A DNA stretch of 64,000 bases, taken from assembly GCA_032718475.1 (NCBI GenBank), contig JAUCBJ010004144.1, forward strand, positions 62,001 to 126,000, read 5' to 3'. This DNA comes from Nemertoderma westbladi. Taxonomy: Eukaryota; Xenacoelomorpha; Nemertodermatida; Nemertodermatidae. A program made the translations under genes and the position numbers. Each line of letters begins with the position of its first letter. Position 1 is the stretch's first letter. Shown piece by piece: positions 1 to 12,500 of this stretch. Below the pieces are notes generated by a model that saw nothing but the letters and a program-made list of their open reading frames with translations, was not told the DNA's origin and ran no database searches.

Positions 1-3000
1 CCATCTCCAGGGGAAAGACGAAGCAAAGAACAGCTGATTACTTCTATAAATGTAAATGTTACCTGCTCTTTTGAATTTCATTTAAGATTGTCTATCTCTT
101 GGAGTGGATTAGAAGTCTTGAATATGAAAATCGATGTCGTTTTTTGTAAAAAATCAGAGGAGATTTTAATAAATTATTGCTGAAAAACACCAAGGATTTT
201 GACATGGCTTTAATACTCATTATATTCATGAAATAGCTGAGAAATTTGAGGTGAATTATTGTATCACATATTAAGTTCGGCTCCAGCCGCTTTGGCAATA
301 CGATGAAACTATAATACATATTCTAGAACACAACAATATTAACAGGGAGATAGGCTACTTATATCTTCACTCTGAGAGCCTCAAAAAGGGGGTGTTCCGA
401 CGCAATCAAAATTCATCCATCTTCATGGGAAAGACGAAGCAAATAACAGCTGATTACTTCTATAAATGTAAGTGTTACCTGCTCTTTTGACTTTCATTTA
501 AGATTGTCTATCTCTTGGAGTGGATTAGAAGTCATGAATATGAAAATCGATGTCGTTTTTTGTAAAAAATCAGAGGAGATTTTAATAAATTATTGCTGAA
601 AAGTACCAAGGATTTTATACTCATTATATTCATGAACTATTTGAGATATTTAATACGATGAAACTATAATAAATATTCTAGAACACAACAATATTAACAG
701 GGAGATAGGCTACTTATATCTTCACTCTGAGAGCCACAGATATGGGGTGTTCCGACGCAATCAAAATTCATCCATCTCCAGGGGAAAGACGAAGCAAATA
801 ACAGCTGATTACTTCTATAAATGTAAGTTTTACCTGTTCTTATGACTTTCGTTTAAGATTCTCTATCTCGTGGAGTGGGTTAGAAGTTATAAATATGAAA
901 ATCGATGTCGTTTTTTGTAAAAAATCAGAGGAGATTTTAATAAATTAATGCTGAAAAACACCAAGGATTTTGACATGGCTTTAATACTTCATTATGTTCA
1001 TGAAATTAGTGAGATATTTGAGGTGAATTATTGCATTACATAATAACTTTAACTCCAGCCACATTAGCAATACGATGAAACTATAATAAATATTCTACAA
1101 CAGAACAATATTAACAGGGAAATAGGCTACTTATCTCTTCACTCTGAGAACCTCAAAAAGGGGGTGTTCTGAAACAATCAAAATTCATCCATCTCCAGGG
1201 GAAAGACGAAGCAAAGAACAGCTGATTACTTCTATAAATTTAAGTGTTACCTGCTCTTTTGACTTTCATTTAAGATTGTCTATCTCTTGGAGTGGGTTAG
1301 AAGTCATGAATATGAAAATCGATGTCGTTTTTTGTAAAAAATCAGAGGAGATTTTAATAAATTAATGCCTAAAAACACCAAGGATTTTGACATGGCTTTA
1401 ATACTCATTATATTCATGAAATAGCTGAGAAATTTGAGGTGAATTATTGTATCACATATTAACTTCGGCTCCAGCCGCTTTGGCAATACGATGAAACTAT
1501 AATAAATATTCTAGAACACAACAATATTAACAGGGAGATAGGCTACTTATATCTTCACTCTGAGAGCCTCAAAAAGGGGGTGTTCCGACGCAATCAAAAT
1601 TGATCCATCTCCAGGGGAAAGACGAAGCAAACAACAGCTGATTACTTCTATAAATGTAAGTGTTACCTGCTCATTTGACTTTCATTTAAGATTGTCTATC
1701 TCTTGGAGTGGGTTAGAAGTCATGAATATGAAAATCGATGTCGTTTTTTGAAAAAAATCAGAGGAGATTTTAATAAATTATTGCTGAAAAACACCAAGGA
1801 TTTTGACATGGCTTTAAAACTCATTATATTCATAAAATAGCTGAGAAATTTGAGGTGAATTATTGTATCACATATTAAGTTCGGCTCCAGCCGCTTTGGC
1901 AATACGATGAAACTATAATACATATTCTAGAACACAACAATATTAACAGGGAGATAGGCTACTTATATCTTCACTCTGAGAGCCTCAAAAAGGGGGTGTT
2001 CCAACGCAATCAAAATTCATCCAACTTCAGGGGAAAGACGAAGCAAAGAACAGCTGATTACTTCTATAAATGTAAGTGTTACCTGCTCTTTTGAATTTCA
2101 TTTAAGATTGTCTATCTCTTGGAGTGGATTAGAAGTCTTGAATATGAAAATCGATGTCGTTTTTTGTAAAAAATCAGAGGAGATTTTAATAAATTATTGC
2201 TGAAAAACACCAAGGATTTTATACTCATTATATTCATGAACTATTTAAGATATTTAATACGATGAAACTATAATACATATTCTAGAACACAACAATATTA
2301 ACAGGGAGATAGGCTACTTATATCTTCACTCTGAGAGCCTTAAAAAGGGGGTGTTCCGACGCAATCAAAATTCATCCATCTCCAGGGGAAAGACGAAGCA
2401 AAGAACAGCTGATTACTTCTATAAATGTAAGTGTTACCTGCTCTTTTGACTTTCATTTAAGATTGTCTATCTCTTGGAGTGGGTTAGAAGTCATGAATAT
2501 GAAAATCGATGTCGTTTTTTGTAAAAAATCTGAGAATATTTTGATAAATTATTGCTGAAAGCCCAAGGATTTTGACATGGCTTTAATACTTCATTATGTT
2601 CATGAAAAAACTTAGATATTTGGGGTGAATTATTGCATTACATAATAACTTTAACTCCAGCCACATTAGCAATAGGATGAAACTATAATAAATATTGTAC
2701 AACAGAACAATATTAACAGGGAAATAGGCTACTTATCTCTCCACTCTGAGAGCCTCAGAAAGGGGGTGTTCCGATGCAATCAAAATTCATCCATCACCAG
2801 GGGAAAGGCGAAGCAAAGAATAGCTGATTACTTCTATAAATGTAAGTGTTACCTGTTCTTTTGACTTTCGTGTAAGATTGACTATCTCTTGGAGTGGGTT
2901 AGAAGACATGAATATGAAAATCAATGTCGTTTTTTGTAAAAAATCAGAGAATATTTTAATAAATTATTGCTGAAAAACACCAAGGATTTTGACAAGGATT

Positions 3001-6000
3001 TAATACTCATTATATTCATAAAATAGCTAAGAAATTTGAGGTGAATTATTGCATTACATATGAATTTCGGCTCCAGCCGCTTTGGCAATACGATGAAACT
3101 ATAATAAATATTCTAGAACACAACAATATTAACAGGGAGATAGGCTACTTTTCTCTACACTCTGAGAGTCTCAAAAAGGGGGTGTTCCGTCGCAATCAAA
3201 TTTCTTCCATCTCCTGGGGAAAGACGAAGCAAATAACAGCTGATTACTTCTATAAATGAAAGTGTTACCTGTTCTTATGACTTTCGTTTAAGATTCTCTA
3301 TCTCGTGGAGTGGGTTAGAAGTTATAAATATGAAAATCGATGTCGTTTTTGAAAAAAATCAGAGGAGATTTTAATAAATTAATGCTGAAAAACACCAAGG
3401 ATTTTGACATGGCTTTAATACTTCATTATGTTCATGAAATTACTGAGATATTTGAGGTGAATTATTGCATTACATAATAACTTTAACTCCAGCCACATTA
3501 GCAATACGATGAAACTATAATAAATATTCTACAACAGAACAATATTAACAGGGAAATAGGCTACTTATCTCTTCACTCTGAGAGCCTCAAAAAGGGGGTG
3601 TTCAGACACAATCACAATTCATCCATCTCCAGGGGAAAGACGAAGCAAAGAACAGCTGATTACTTCTATAAATTTAAGTGTTACCTGCTCTTTTGACTTT
3701 CATTTAAGATTGTCTATCTCTTGGAGTGGGTTAGAAGTCATGAATATGAAAATCGATGTCGTTTTTTGTAAAAAATCAGAGGAGATTTTAATAAATTAAT
3801 GCTGAAAAACACCAAGGATTTTGACATGGCTTTAATACTCATTATATTCATGAAATAGCTGAGAAATTTGAGGTGAATTATTGTATCACATATTAACTTC
3901 GGCTCCAGCCGCTTTGGCAATACGATGAAACTATAATACATATTTTAGAACACAACAATATTAACAGGGAGATAGGCTACTTATATATTCACTCTGAGAG
4001 CCTCAAAAAGTGGGTGTTCCAACGCAATCAAAATTCATCCATCTCCAGGGGAAAGACGAAGCAAAGAACAGCTGATTACTTCTATAAATGTAAGTGTTAC
4101 CTGCTCTTTTGACTTCATTTAAGATTGTCTATCTCTTGGAGTGGGTTAGAAGTCATGAATATGAAAATCGATGTCGTTTTTTGTAAAAAATCTGAGAATA
4201 TTTTGATAAATTATTGCTGAAAGCCCCAGGATTTTGACATGGCTTTAATACTTCATTATGTTCATGAAAAAACTTAGATATTTGGGGTGAATTATTGCAT
4301 TACATAATAACTTTAACTCCAGCCACATTAGCAATAGGATGAAACTATAATAAATATTGTACAACAGAACAATATTAACAGGGAAATAGGCTACTTATCT
4401 CTCCACTCTGAGAGCCTCAGAAAGGGGGTGTTCCGATGCAATCAAAATTCATCCATCACCAGGGGAAAGGCGAAGCAAAGAATAGCTGATTACTTCTATA
4501 AATGTAAGTGTTACCTGTTCTTTTGACTTTCGTGTAAGATTGACTATCTCTTGGAGTGGGTTAGAAGACATGAATATGAAAATCAATGTCGTTTTTTGTA
4601 AAAAATCAGAGAAGATTTTAATAAATTATTGCTGAAAAACACCAAGGATTTTGACAAGGATTTAATACTCATTATATTCATAAAATAGCTGAGAAATTTG
4701 AGGTGAATTATTGCATTACATATGAATTTCGGCTCCAGCCGCTTTGGCAATACGATGAAACTATAATAAATATTCTAGAACACAACAATATTAACAGGGA
4801 GATAGGCTACTTTTCTCTACACTCTGAGAGTCTCAAAAAGGGGGTGTTCCGTCGCAATCAAATTTCTTCCATCTCCTGGGGAAAGACGAAGCAAATAACA
4901 GCTGATTACTTCTATAAATGAAAGTGTTACCTGTTCTTATGACTTTCGTTTAAGATTCTCTATCTCGTGGAGTGGGTTAGAAGTTATAAATATGAAAATC
5001 GATGTCGTTTTTGAAAAAAATCAGAGGAGATTTTAATAAATTAATGCTGAAAAACACCAAGGATTTTGACATGGCTTTAATACTTCATTATGTTCATGAA
5101 ATTACTGAGATATTTGAGGTGAATTATTGCATTACATAATAAGTTTAACTCCAGCCACATTAGCAATACGATGAAACTATAATAAATATTCTACAACAGA
5201 ACAATATTAACAGGGAAATAGGCTACTTATCTCTTCACTCTGAGAGCCTCAAAAAGGGGGTGTTCAGACACAATCACAATTCATCCATCTCCAGGGGAAA
5301 GACGAAGCAAAGAACAGCTGATTACTTCTATAAATTTAAGTGTTACCTGCTCTTTTGACTTTCATTTAAGATTGTCTATCTCTTGGAGTGGATTAGAAGT
5401 CTTGAATATGAAAATCGATGTCGTTTTTTGTAAAAAATCAGAGGAGATTTTAATAAATTATTGCTGAAAAACACCAAGGATTTTATACTCATTATATTCA
5501 TGAACTATTTGAGATATTTAATACGATGAAACTATAATAAATATTCTAGAACACAACAATATTAACTGGGAGATAGGCTACTTATATCTTCACTCTGAGA
5601 GCCACAGATAGGGGGTGTTCCGACGCAATCAAAATTAATCCATCTCCTGGGGAAAGGCGAAGCAAATAACAGCTGATTACTTCTATAAATGTAAGTTTTA
5701 CCTGTTTTTATGACTTTCGTTTAAGATTCTCTATCTCGTGGAGTGGGTTAGAAGTTATAAATATGAAAATCGATGTCGTTTTTTGTAAAAAATCAGAGGA
5801 GATTTTAATAAATTAATGCTGAAAATCTCCAAGGATTTTGACATGGCTTTAATACTCATTATATTCATGAAATAGCTGAGAAATTTGAGGTGAATTATTG
5901 TATCACATATTAACTTCGGCTCCAGCCGCTTTGGCAATACGATGAAACTATAATAAATATTCTAGAACACAACAATATTAACAGGGAGATAGGCTACTTA

Positions 6001-9000
6001 TATCTTCACTCTGAGAGCCTCAAAAAGGGGGTGTTCCAACGCAATCAAAATTAATCCATCTCCAGGGGAAAGACGAAGCAAACAACAGCTGATTACTTCT
6101 ATAAATGTAAGTGTTACCTGCTCTTTTGACTTTCATTTAAGATTGTCTATCTCTTGGAGTGGGTTAGAAGTCATGAATATGAAAATCGATGTCGTTTTTT
6201 GAAAAAAATCAGAGGAGATTTTAATAAATTATTGCTGAAAAACACCAAGGATTTTGACATGGCTTTAATACTCATTATATTCATGAAATAGCTGAGAAAT
6301 TTGAGGTGAATTATTGTATCACATATTAAGTTTGGCTCCAGCCGCTTTAGCAATACGATGGAACTATAATACATATTCTAGAACACAACAATATTAACAG
6401 GGATATAGGCTACTTATATCTTCACTCTGAGAGCCTTAAAAAGGGGGTGTTCCGACGCAATCAAAATTCATCCATCTCCAGGGGAAAGACGAAGCAAAGA
6501 ACAGCTGATTACTTCTATAAATGTAAGTGTTACCTGCTCTTTTGACTTTTATTTAAGATTGTCTATCTCTTGGAGTGGATTAGAAGTCTTGAATATGAAA
6601 ATCGATGTCGTTTTTTGTAAAAAATCAGAGGAGATTTTAATAAATTATTGCTGAAAAACACCAAGGATTTTATACTCATTATATTCATGAACTATTTGAG
6701 ATATTTAATACGATGAAACTATAATAAATATTCTAGAACACAACAATATTAACTGGGAGATAGGCTACTTATATCTTCACTCTGAGAGCCACAGATAGGG
6801 GGTGTTCCGACGCAATCAAAATTCATCCATCTCCAGGGGAAAGACGAAGCAAAGAACAGCTGATTACTTCTATAAATGTAAGTGTTACCTGTTCTTATGA
6901 CTTTCGTTTAAGATTCTCTATCTCGTGGAGTGGGTTAGAAGTTATAAATATGAAAATCGATGTCGTTTTTTGTAAAAAATCAGTGGAGATTTTAATAAAT
7001 TAATGCTGAAAAACACCAAGGATTTTGACATGGCTTTAATACTCATTATATTCATGAAATAGCTCAGAAATTTGAGGTGAATTATTGTATCACATATTAA
7101 CTTCGGCTCCAGCCGCTTTGGCAATACGATGAAACTATATTCAATATTCTAGAAAACAACAATATTAACAGGGAGATAGGCTACTTATATCTTCACTCTG
7201 AGAGCCTCAAAAAGTGGGTGTTCCGACGCAATCAAAATTTATCCATCTCCAGGGGAAAGACGAAGCAAAGAACAGCTGATTACTTCTATAAATGTAAGTG
7301 TTACCTGCTCTTTTGACTTTCATTTAAGATTGTCTATCTCTTGGAGTGGGTTAGAGGTCATGAATATGAAAATCGATGTCGTTTTTTGTAAAAAATCAGA
7401 GGAGATTTTAATAAATTATTGTTGAAAAACACCAAGGATTTTGACAAGGATTTAATACTCATTATATTCATGAACTAGCTGAGATATTTGAGGTGACTAC
7501 ATATTATCTTTGGCTCCAGCCGCTTTGGCAATACGATGAAACTATAATAAATATTCTAGAACACAACAATATTAACAGGAAGATAGGCTACTTATCTCTA
7601 CACTCTGAGAGCCTCAGAAAGGGGGTGTTCCGACGCAATCAAAACTCATCCATCTCCTGGGGAAAGACGAAGCAAATTACAGCTGATTACTTCTATAAAT
7701 GAAAGTGTTACCTGTTCTTATGACTTTCGTTTAAGATTCTCTATCTCGTGGAGTGGGTTAGAAGTTATAAATATGAAAATCGATGTCGTTTTTTGTAAAA
7801 AATCTAAGAATATTTTGATAAATTATTGCTGAAAGCCCAAGGATTTTGACATGGCTTTAATACTTTATTATGTTCATGAAAAAACTTAGATAATTGAGGT
7901 GAATTATTGCATTACATAATAACTTTAACTCCAGCCACATTAGCAATACGATGAAACTATAATAGATATTCTACAACAGAACAATATTAACAGGGAAATA
8001 GGCTACTTATCTCTCCACTCTGAGAGCCTCAGAAAGGGGGTGTTCCGATGCAATCAAAATTCATCCATCACCAGGGGAAAGGCGAAGCAAAGAATAGCTG
8101 ATTACTTCTATAAATGTAAGTGTTACCTGTTCTTTTGACTTTCGTTTAAGATTGTCTATCTCTTGGAGTGGGTTAGAAGACATGAATATGAAAATCAATG
8201 TCGTTTTTTGTAAAAAATCAGAGGAGATTTTAATAAATTATTGCTGAAAAACACCAAGGATTTTGACAAGGATTTAATTATATTCATGAAATAGCTGAGA
8301 AATTTGAGGTAAATTATTGCATTACATATTAATTTCGGCTCCAGCCGCTTTGGCAATACGATGAAACTATAATAAATATTCTAGAACACAACAATATTAA
8401 CAGGGAGATAGGCTACTTTTCTCTACACTCTGAGAGCTTCAAAAAGGGGGTATTCCGCCGCAATCAAATTTCATCCATCTCCTGGGGAAAGACGAAGCAA
8501 ATAACAGCTGATTACTTCTATAAATGAAAGTGTTACCTGTTCTTATGACTTTCGTTTAAGATTCTCTATCTCGTGGAGTGGGTTAGAAATTATAAATATG
8601 AAAATCGATGTGGTTTTTGAAAAAAATCAGAGGATATTTTGATAAATTATTGCTGAAAAACCCCAAGGATTTTGACATGGATTTAATACTTCATTATGTT
8701 CATGAAATAGCTGAGATACTTGAGGTGAATTGTTGCATTAGTTAACTTCGGCTCCAGCCGCTTTGGCAACACGATGAAACTATAATTAATATTCTAGAAC
8801 ACAACAATATTAACAGGGAGATATGCTACTTATCTCTTCACTCTGAGAGCCTCAAAAAGGGGGTGTTCTGACACAATCAAAATGCATCCATCTCCAGGGG
8901 AAAGACGAAGCAGAGAACAGCTGATTACTTCTATAAATGTAAGTGTTACCTGTTCTTATGACTTTCGTTTAAGATTCTCTATCTCGTGGAGTGGGTTAGA

Positions 9001-12000
9001 AGTTATAAATATGAAAATCGATGTCGTTTTTTGTAAAAAATCAGAGGAGTTTTTAATAAATTAATGCTGAAAGCCCAAGGATTTTGACATGGCTTAATAC
9101 TTCATTATGTTCATGAAATTACTGAGATATTTGAGGTGAATTATTGCATTACATAATAACTTTAACTCCAGCCACATTAGCAATACGATGAAACTATAAT
9201 AAATATTCTACAACAGAACAATATTAACAGGGAGATAGGCTACTTATATCTTCACTCTGAGAGCCTCAAAAAGTGGGTGTTCCGACGCAATCAAAATTCA
9301 TCCATCTCCAGGGGAAAGACGAAGCAAAGAACAGCTGATTACTTCTATAAATGTAAGTGTTACCTGTTCTTATGACTTTCGTTTAAGATTGTCTATCTCG
9401 TGGAGTGGGTTAGAAGTTATAAATATGAAAATCGATGTCGTTTTTTGTAAAAAATCTGAGGAGATTTTAATAAATTAATGCTGAAAAACACCAAGGATTT
9501 TGACATGGCTTTAATACTCATTATATTCATGAAATAGCTGAGAAATTTGAGATGAATTATTGTGTCACATATTAACTTCGGCTCCAGCCGCTTTGGCAAT
9601 ACGATGAAACTATAATAAATATTCTAGAACACAACAATATTAACAGGAAGATAGGCTACTTATCTCTCCACTCTGAGAGCCTCAAAAGGGGGTGTTCCGA
9701 CGCAATCAAAATTCATCCATCTCCTGGGGAAAGACGAAGCAAAGAACAGCTGATTACTTATATAAATATAAGTGTTACCTGCTCTTTTGACTTTCATTTA
9801 AGATTGTCTATCTCTTGGAGTGGGTTAGAAGTCATGAATATGAAAATCGATGTCGTTTTTTGTAAAAAATCTGAGAATATTTTAATAAATTATTGCTGAA
9901 AAACACCAAGGATTTTGACATGGCTTTAATACTCATTATATTCATGAAATAGCTGAGAAATTTTAGGTGAATTATTGTATCACATATTAATTTCGGCTCC
10001 AGCCGCTTTGGCAATACGATGAAACTATAATAAATATTCTAAAACACAACAATATTAACAGGGAGATAGGCTACTTATATCTTCACTCTGAGAGCCTCAA
10101 AAAGGGGGTGTTCCGACGCAATCAAAATTCATCCATCTCCAGGGGAAAGACGAAGCAAATAACAGCTGATTACTTCTATAAATGAAAGTGTTACATGTTC
10201 TTATGACTTTCGTTTAAGATTCTCTATCTCGTGGAGTGGGTTAGAAGTCATGAATATGAAAATCGATGTCGTTTTTTGTAAAAAATCAGAGGAGATTTTA
10301 ATAAATTATTGCTGAAAAACACCAAGGATTTTATACTCATTATATTCATGAACTATTTGAGATATTTAACACGATGAAACTATAATAAATATTCTAGAAC
10401 ACAACAATATTAACAGGGAGATAGGCTACTTATATCTTCACTCTGAGAGCCACAGATAGGGGGTGTTCCGACGCAATCAAAATTAATCCATCTCCTGGAG
10501 AAAGACGAAGCAAGTAACAGCTGATTACTTCTATAAATGTAAGTGTTACCTGTTCTTATGACTTTCGTTTAAGATTCTCTATCTCGTGGAGTGGGTTAGA
10601 AGTTATAAATATGAAAATCGATGTCGTTTTTTGTAAAAAATCAGAGGAGATTTTAATAAATTAATGCTGAAAAACACCAAGGATTTTGACATGGCTTTAA
10701 TACTCATTATTCATGAAATAGATGAGAAATTTGAGGTGAATTATTGTATCACATATTAAGTTCGGCTCCAGCTGCTTTGGCAATACGATGAAACTATAAT
10801 ACACATTCTAGAACACAACAATATTAACAGAGAGATAGGCTACTTATATCTTCACTCTGAGAGCCTCAAAAAGGGGGTGTTCCGACGCAATCAAAATTCA
10901 TCCATCTTCAGGGGAAAGACGAAGCAAAGAACAGCTGATTACTTCGAGCAGGTAAGTGTTACCTGCTCTTTTGACTTTAATTTAAGATTGTCTATCTCTT
11001 GGAGTGGGTTAGAAGTCATGAATATGAAAATCGATGTTGTTTTTTGTAAAAAATCAGAGGAGATTTTAATAAATTAATGCTGAAAAACACCAAGGATTTT
11101 GACATGGCTTTAATACTCATTATATTCATGAAATAGCTGAGAAATTTGAGGTGAATTATTGTATCACATATTAACTTCGGTTCCAGCCGCTTTGGCAATA
11201 CGATGAAACTATAATACATATTCTAAAACACAACAATATTAACAGGGAGATAGGCTACTTATATCTTCACTCTGAGAGCCTCAAAAAGGGGGTGTTCCGA
11301 CGCAATCAAAATTCATCCATCTCCAGGGGAAAGACGAAGCAAAGAACAGCTGATTACTTCTATAAATGTAAGTGTTACCTGCTCTTTTGACTTTCATTTA
11401 AGATTGTCTATCTCTTGGAGTGGATTAGAAGTCATGAATATGAAAATCGATGTCGTTTTTTGTAAAAAATCAGAGGAGATTTTAATAAATTATTGCTGAA
11501 AAACACCAAGGATTTTATACTCATTATATTCATGAACTATTTGAGATATTTAATACGATGAAACTATAATAAATATTCTAGAACACAACAATATTAACAG
11601 GGAGATAGGCTACTTATATCTTCACTCTGAGAGCCACAGATAGGGGGTGTTCCGACGCAATCAAAATTAATCCATCTCCTGGAGAAAGACAAAGCAAATA
11701 ACAGCTGATTACTTCTATAAATGTAAGTGTTACCTGTTCTTATGACTTTCGTTTAAGATTCTCTATCTCGTGGAGTGGGTTAGAAGTTATAAATATGAAA
11801 ATCGATGTCGTTTTTTGTAAAAAATCAAGGAGATTTTAATAAATTAATGCTGAAAAACACAAAGGATTTTGACATGGCTTTAATACTCATTATATTCATG
11901 AAATAGCTGAGAAATTTGAGGTGAATTATTGTATCACATATTAAGTTCGGCTCCAGCTGCTTTGGCAATACGATGAAACTATAATACACATTCTAGAACA

Positions 12001-12099
12001 CAACAATATTAACAGGGAGATAGGCTACTTATATCTTCACTCTGAGAGCCTCAAAAAGGGGGTGTTCCGACGCAATCAAAATTCATCCATCTCCAGGGG
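1..12099. repeat. Satellite DNA array, ~415-bp monomer, about 30 copies
   Basis: Head-to-tail tandem array. Taking the recurring ccatctccagggg block as the monomer start, copies begin at 1, 417, 772, 1189, 1605, 2021, 2375, 2791, 3207, 3623, 4039, 4453, 4869, 5284, 5640 and so on to a last partial copy near 12087. The usual period is 414-417 bp; a recurrent short form of ~355 bp (for example 417-771, 2021-2374, 5284-5639) lacks the same ~60 bp between the ggatttta and aatacgatgaaac blocks. Monomers are AT-rich and each contains TATAAA-like and AATAAA-like strings. The array is open at the left edge of the window and breaks off inside a monomer at 12099, where the LTR-element nest begins. Recurrent 60-72 codon open frames on both strands follow the repeat period and are not genes. 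Confidence 0.97.
2450..5377. repeat. Higher-order repeat: four-monomer unit duplicated with 1662-bp period
   Basis: The stretch ~2450-3715 is repeated almost base for base at ~4112-5377, an offset of 1662 bp, or four monomers. Private variants occur at the same place in both blocks (a ctgagaatattttgataa variant at 2530 and 4192; the clustered changes around 3041-3259 and 4703-4921). The match ends where the second block acquires the short ~355-bp monomer at 5284. This shows that amplification here worked on multi-monomer blocks and not only on single monomers. Confidence 0.85.
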
Positions 12100-12241
12100 T
12101 GATGAATTATTTCACTATAAGAAAGCATTTGTAGTTTAACTTTAACGTAAAAACTTTCGAAAATCCAACGCATTTTGATTAAGTTACAGTAATGTAATAT
12201 GCCTATTCATATTTGTACACGTAAAACCCCTAGTTACTCTC

Positions 12242-12314
12242 GTGGCGTAGTGGTCAGATGGTTAAGGCGTTGGTTACATTACAGATAGGTTACGAGTTCG
12301 AATCCCGGTCAGGA
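12242..12314 (+). pseudogene. tRNA-like sequence (A box and B box) inside the BEL-A U3 region
   Basis: A segment beginning gtggcgtagtgg contains a good Pol III A-box match (tggcgtagtgg). A B-box match (gagttcgaatccc) follows about 50 bp later at 12294-12306, the spacing of an internal tRNA promoter. I could not fold a convincing cloverleaf: the anticodon arm is poor and the acceptor ends do not pair, so a working tRNA gene is unlikely. It may be a tRNA-derived SINE head, a decayed tRNA, or a Pol III-like motif belonging to the LTR. No SINE tail or target duplication was found. Confidence 0.5.
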
Positions 12315-12492
12315 AATTTGCATTTTGGGGCAATTTATTTTCATTTGGTACAAATTGATAAGCCAATGAGGTGCGTACAACGTATTGAACGATGAGTTGG
12401 GCCAATCATAGGGCATAGAACATCTTATTGCTCCAATGTGAGGCCATGGAATACTCTAGAAGATTCTAGTGGATTCTATGTCCCAGATTTAG

Positions 12493-12500
12493 TATATAAA
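12493..12500 (+). promoter_or_regulatory. TATA box of the BEL-A 5' LTR
   Basis: TATATAAA lies about 390 bp inside the presumed LTR start and is preceded by CCAAT-type motifs (gccaatgag near 12362, gccaatcat near 12401). It is followed by GC-richer sequence typical of a start region. The arrangement matches the U3 of BEL-C, where gagccaatgag precedes tataaatt by about 35 bp. Confidence 0.55.

Noticed and set aside
92-12020. Recurrent 60-72 codon open frames on both strands of the satellite
   Set aside because: They repeat with the monomer period, are broken in many monomers by simple substitutions, and resemble no protein family; they are by-products of AT-rich tandem repeats.
1-12099. CENP-B box or hammerhead ribozyme in the satellite monomer
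   Set aside because: The best CENP-B-like string (cttcgtctttcccctgg on the minus strand) lacks several required bases, and no CTGATGA plus GAAA core is present on either strand.
1-12099. CRISPR array
   Set aside because: Units of ~415 bp with no short repeat/unique spacer alternation; a eukaryotic satellite.
12242-12314. Functional tRNA gene
   Set aside because: A and B boxes are good but the acceptor and anticodon stems do not pair convincingly.
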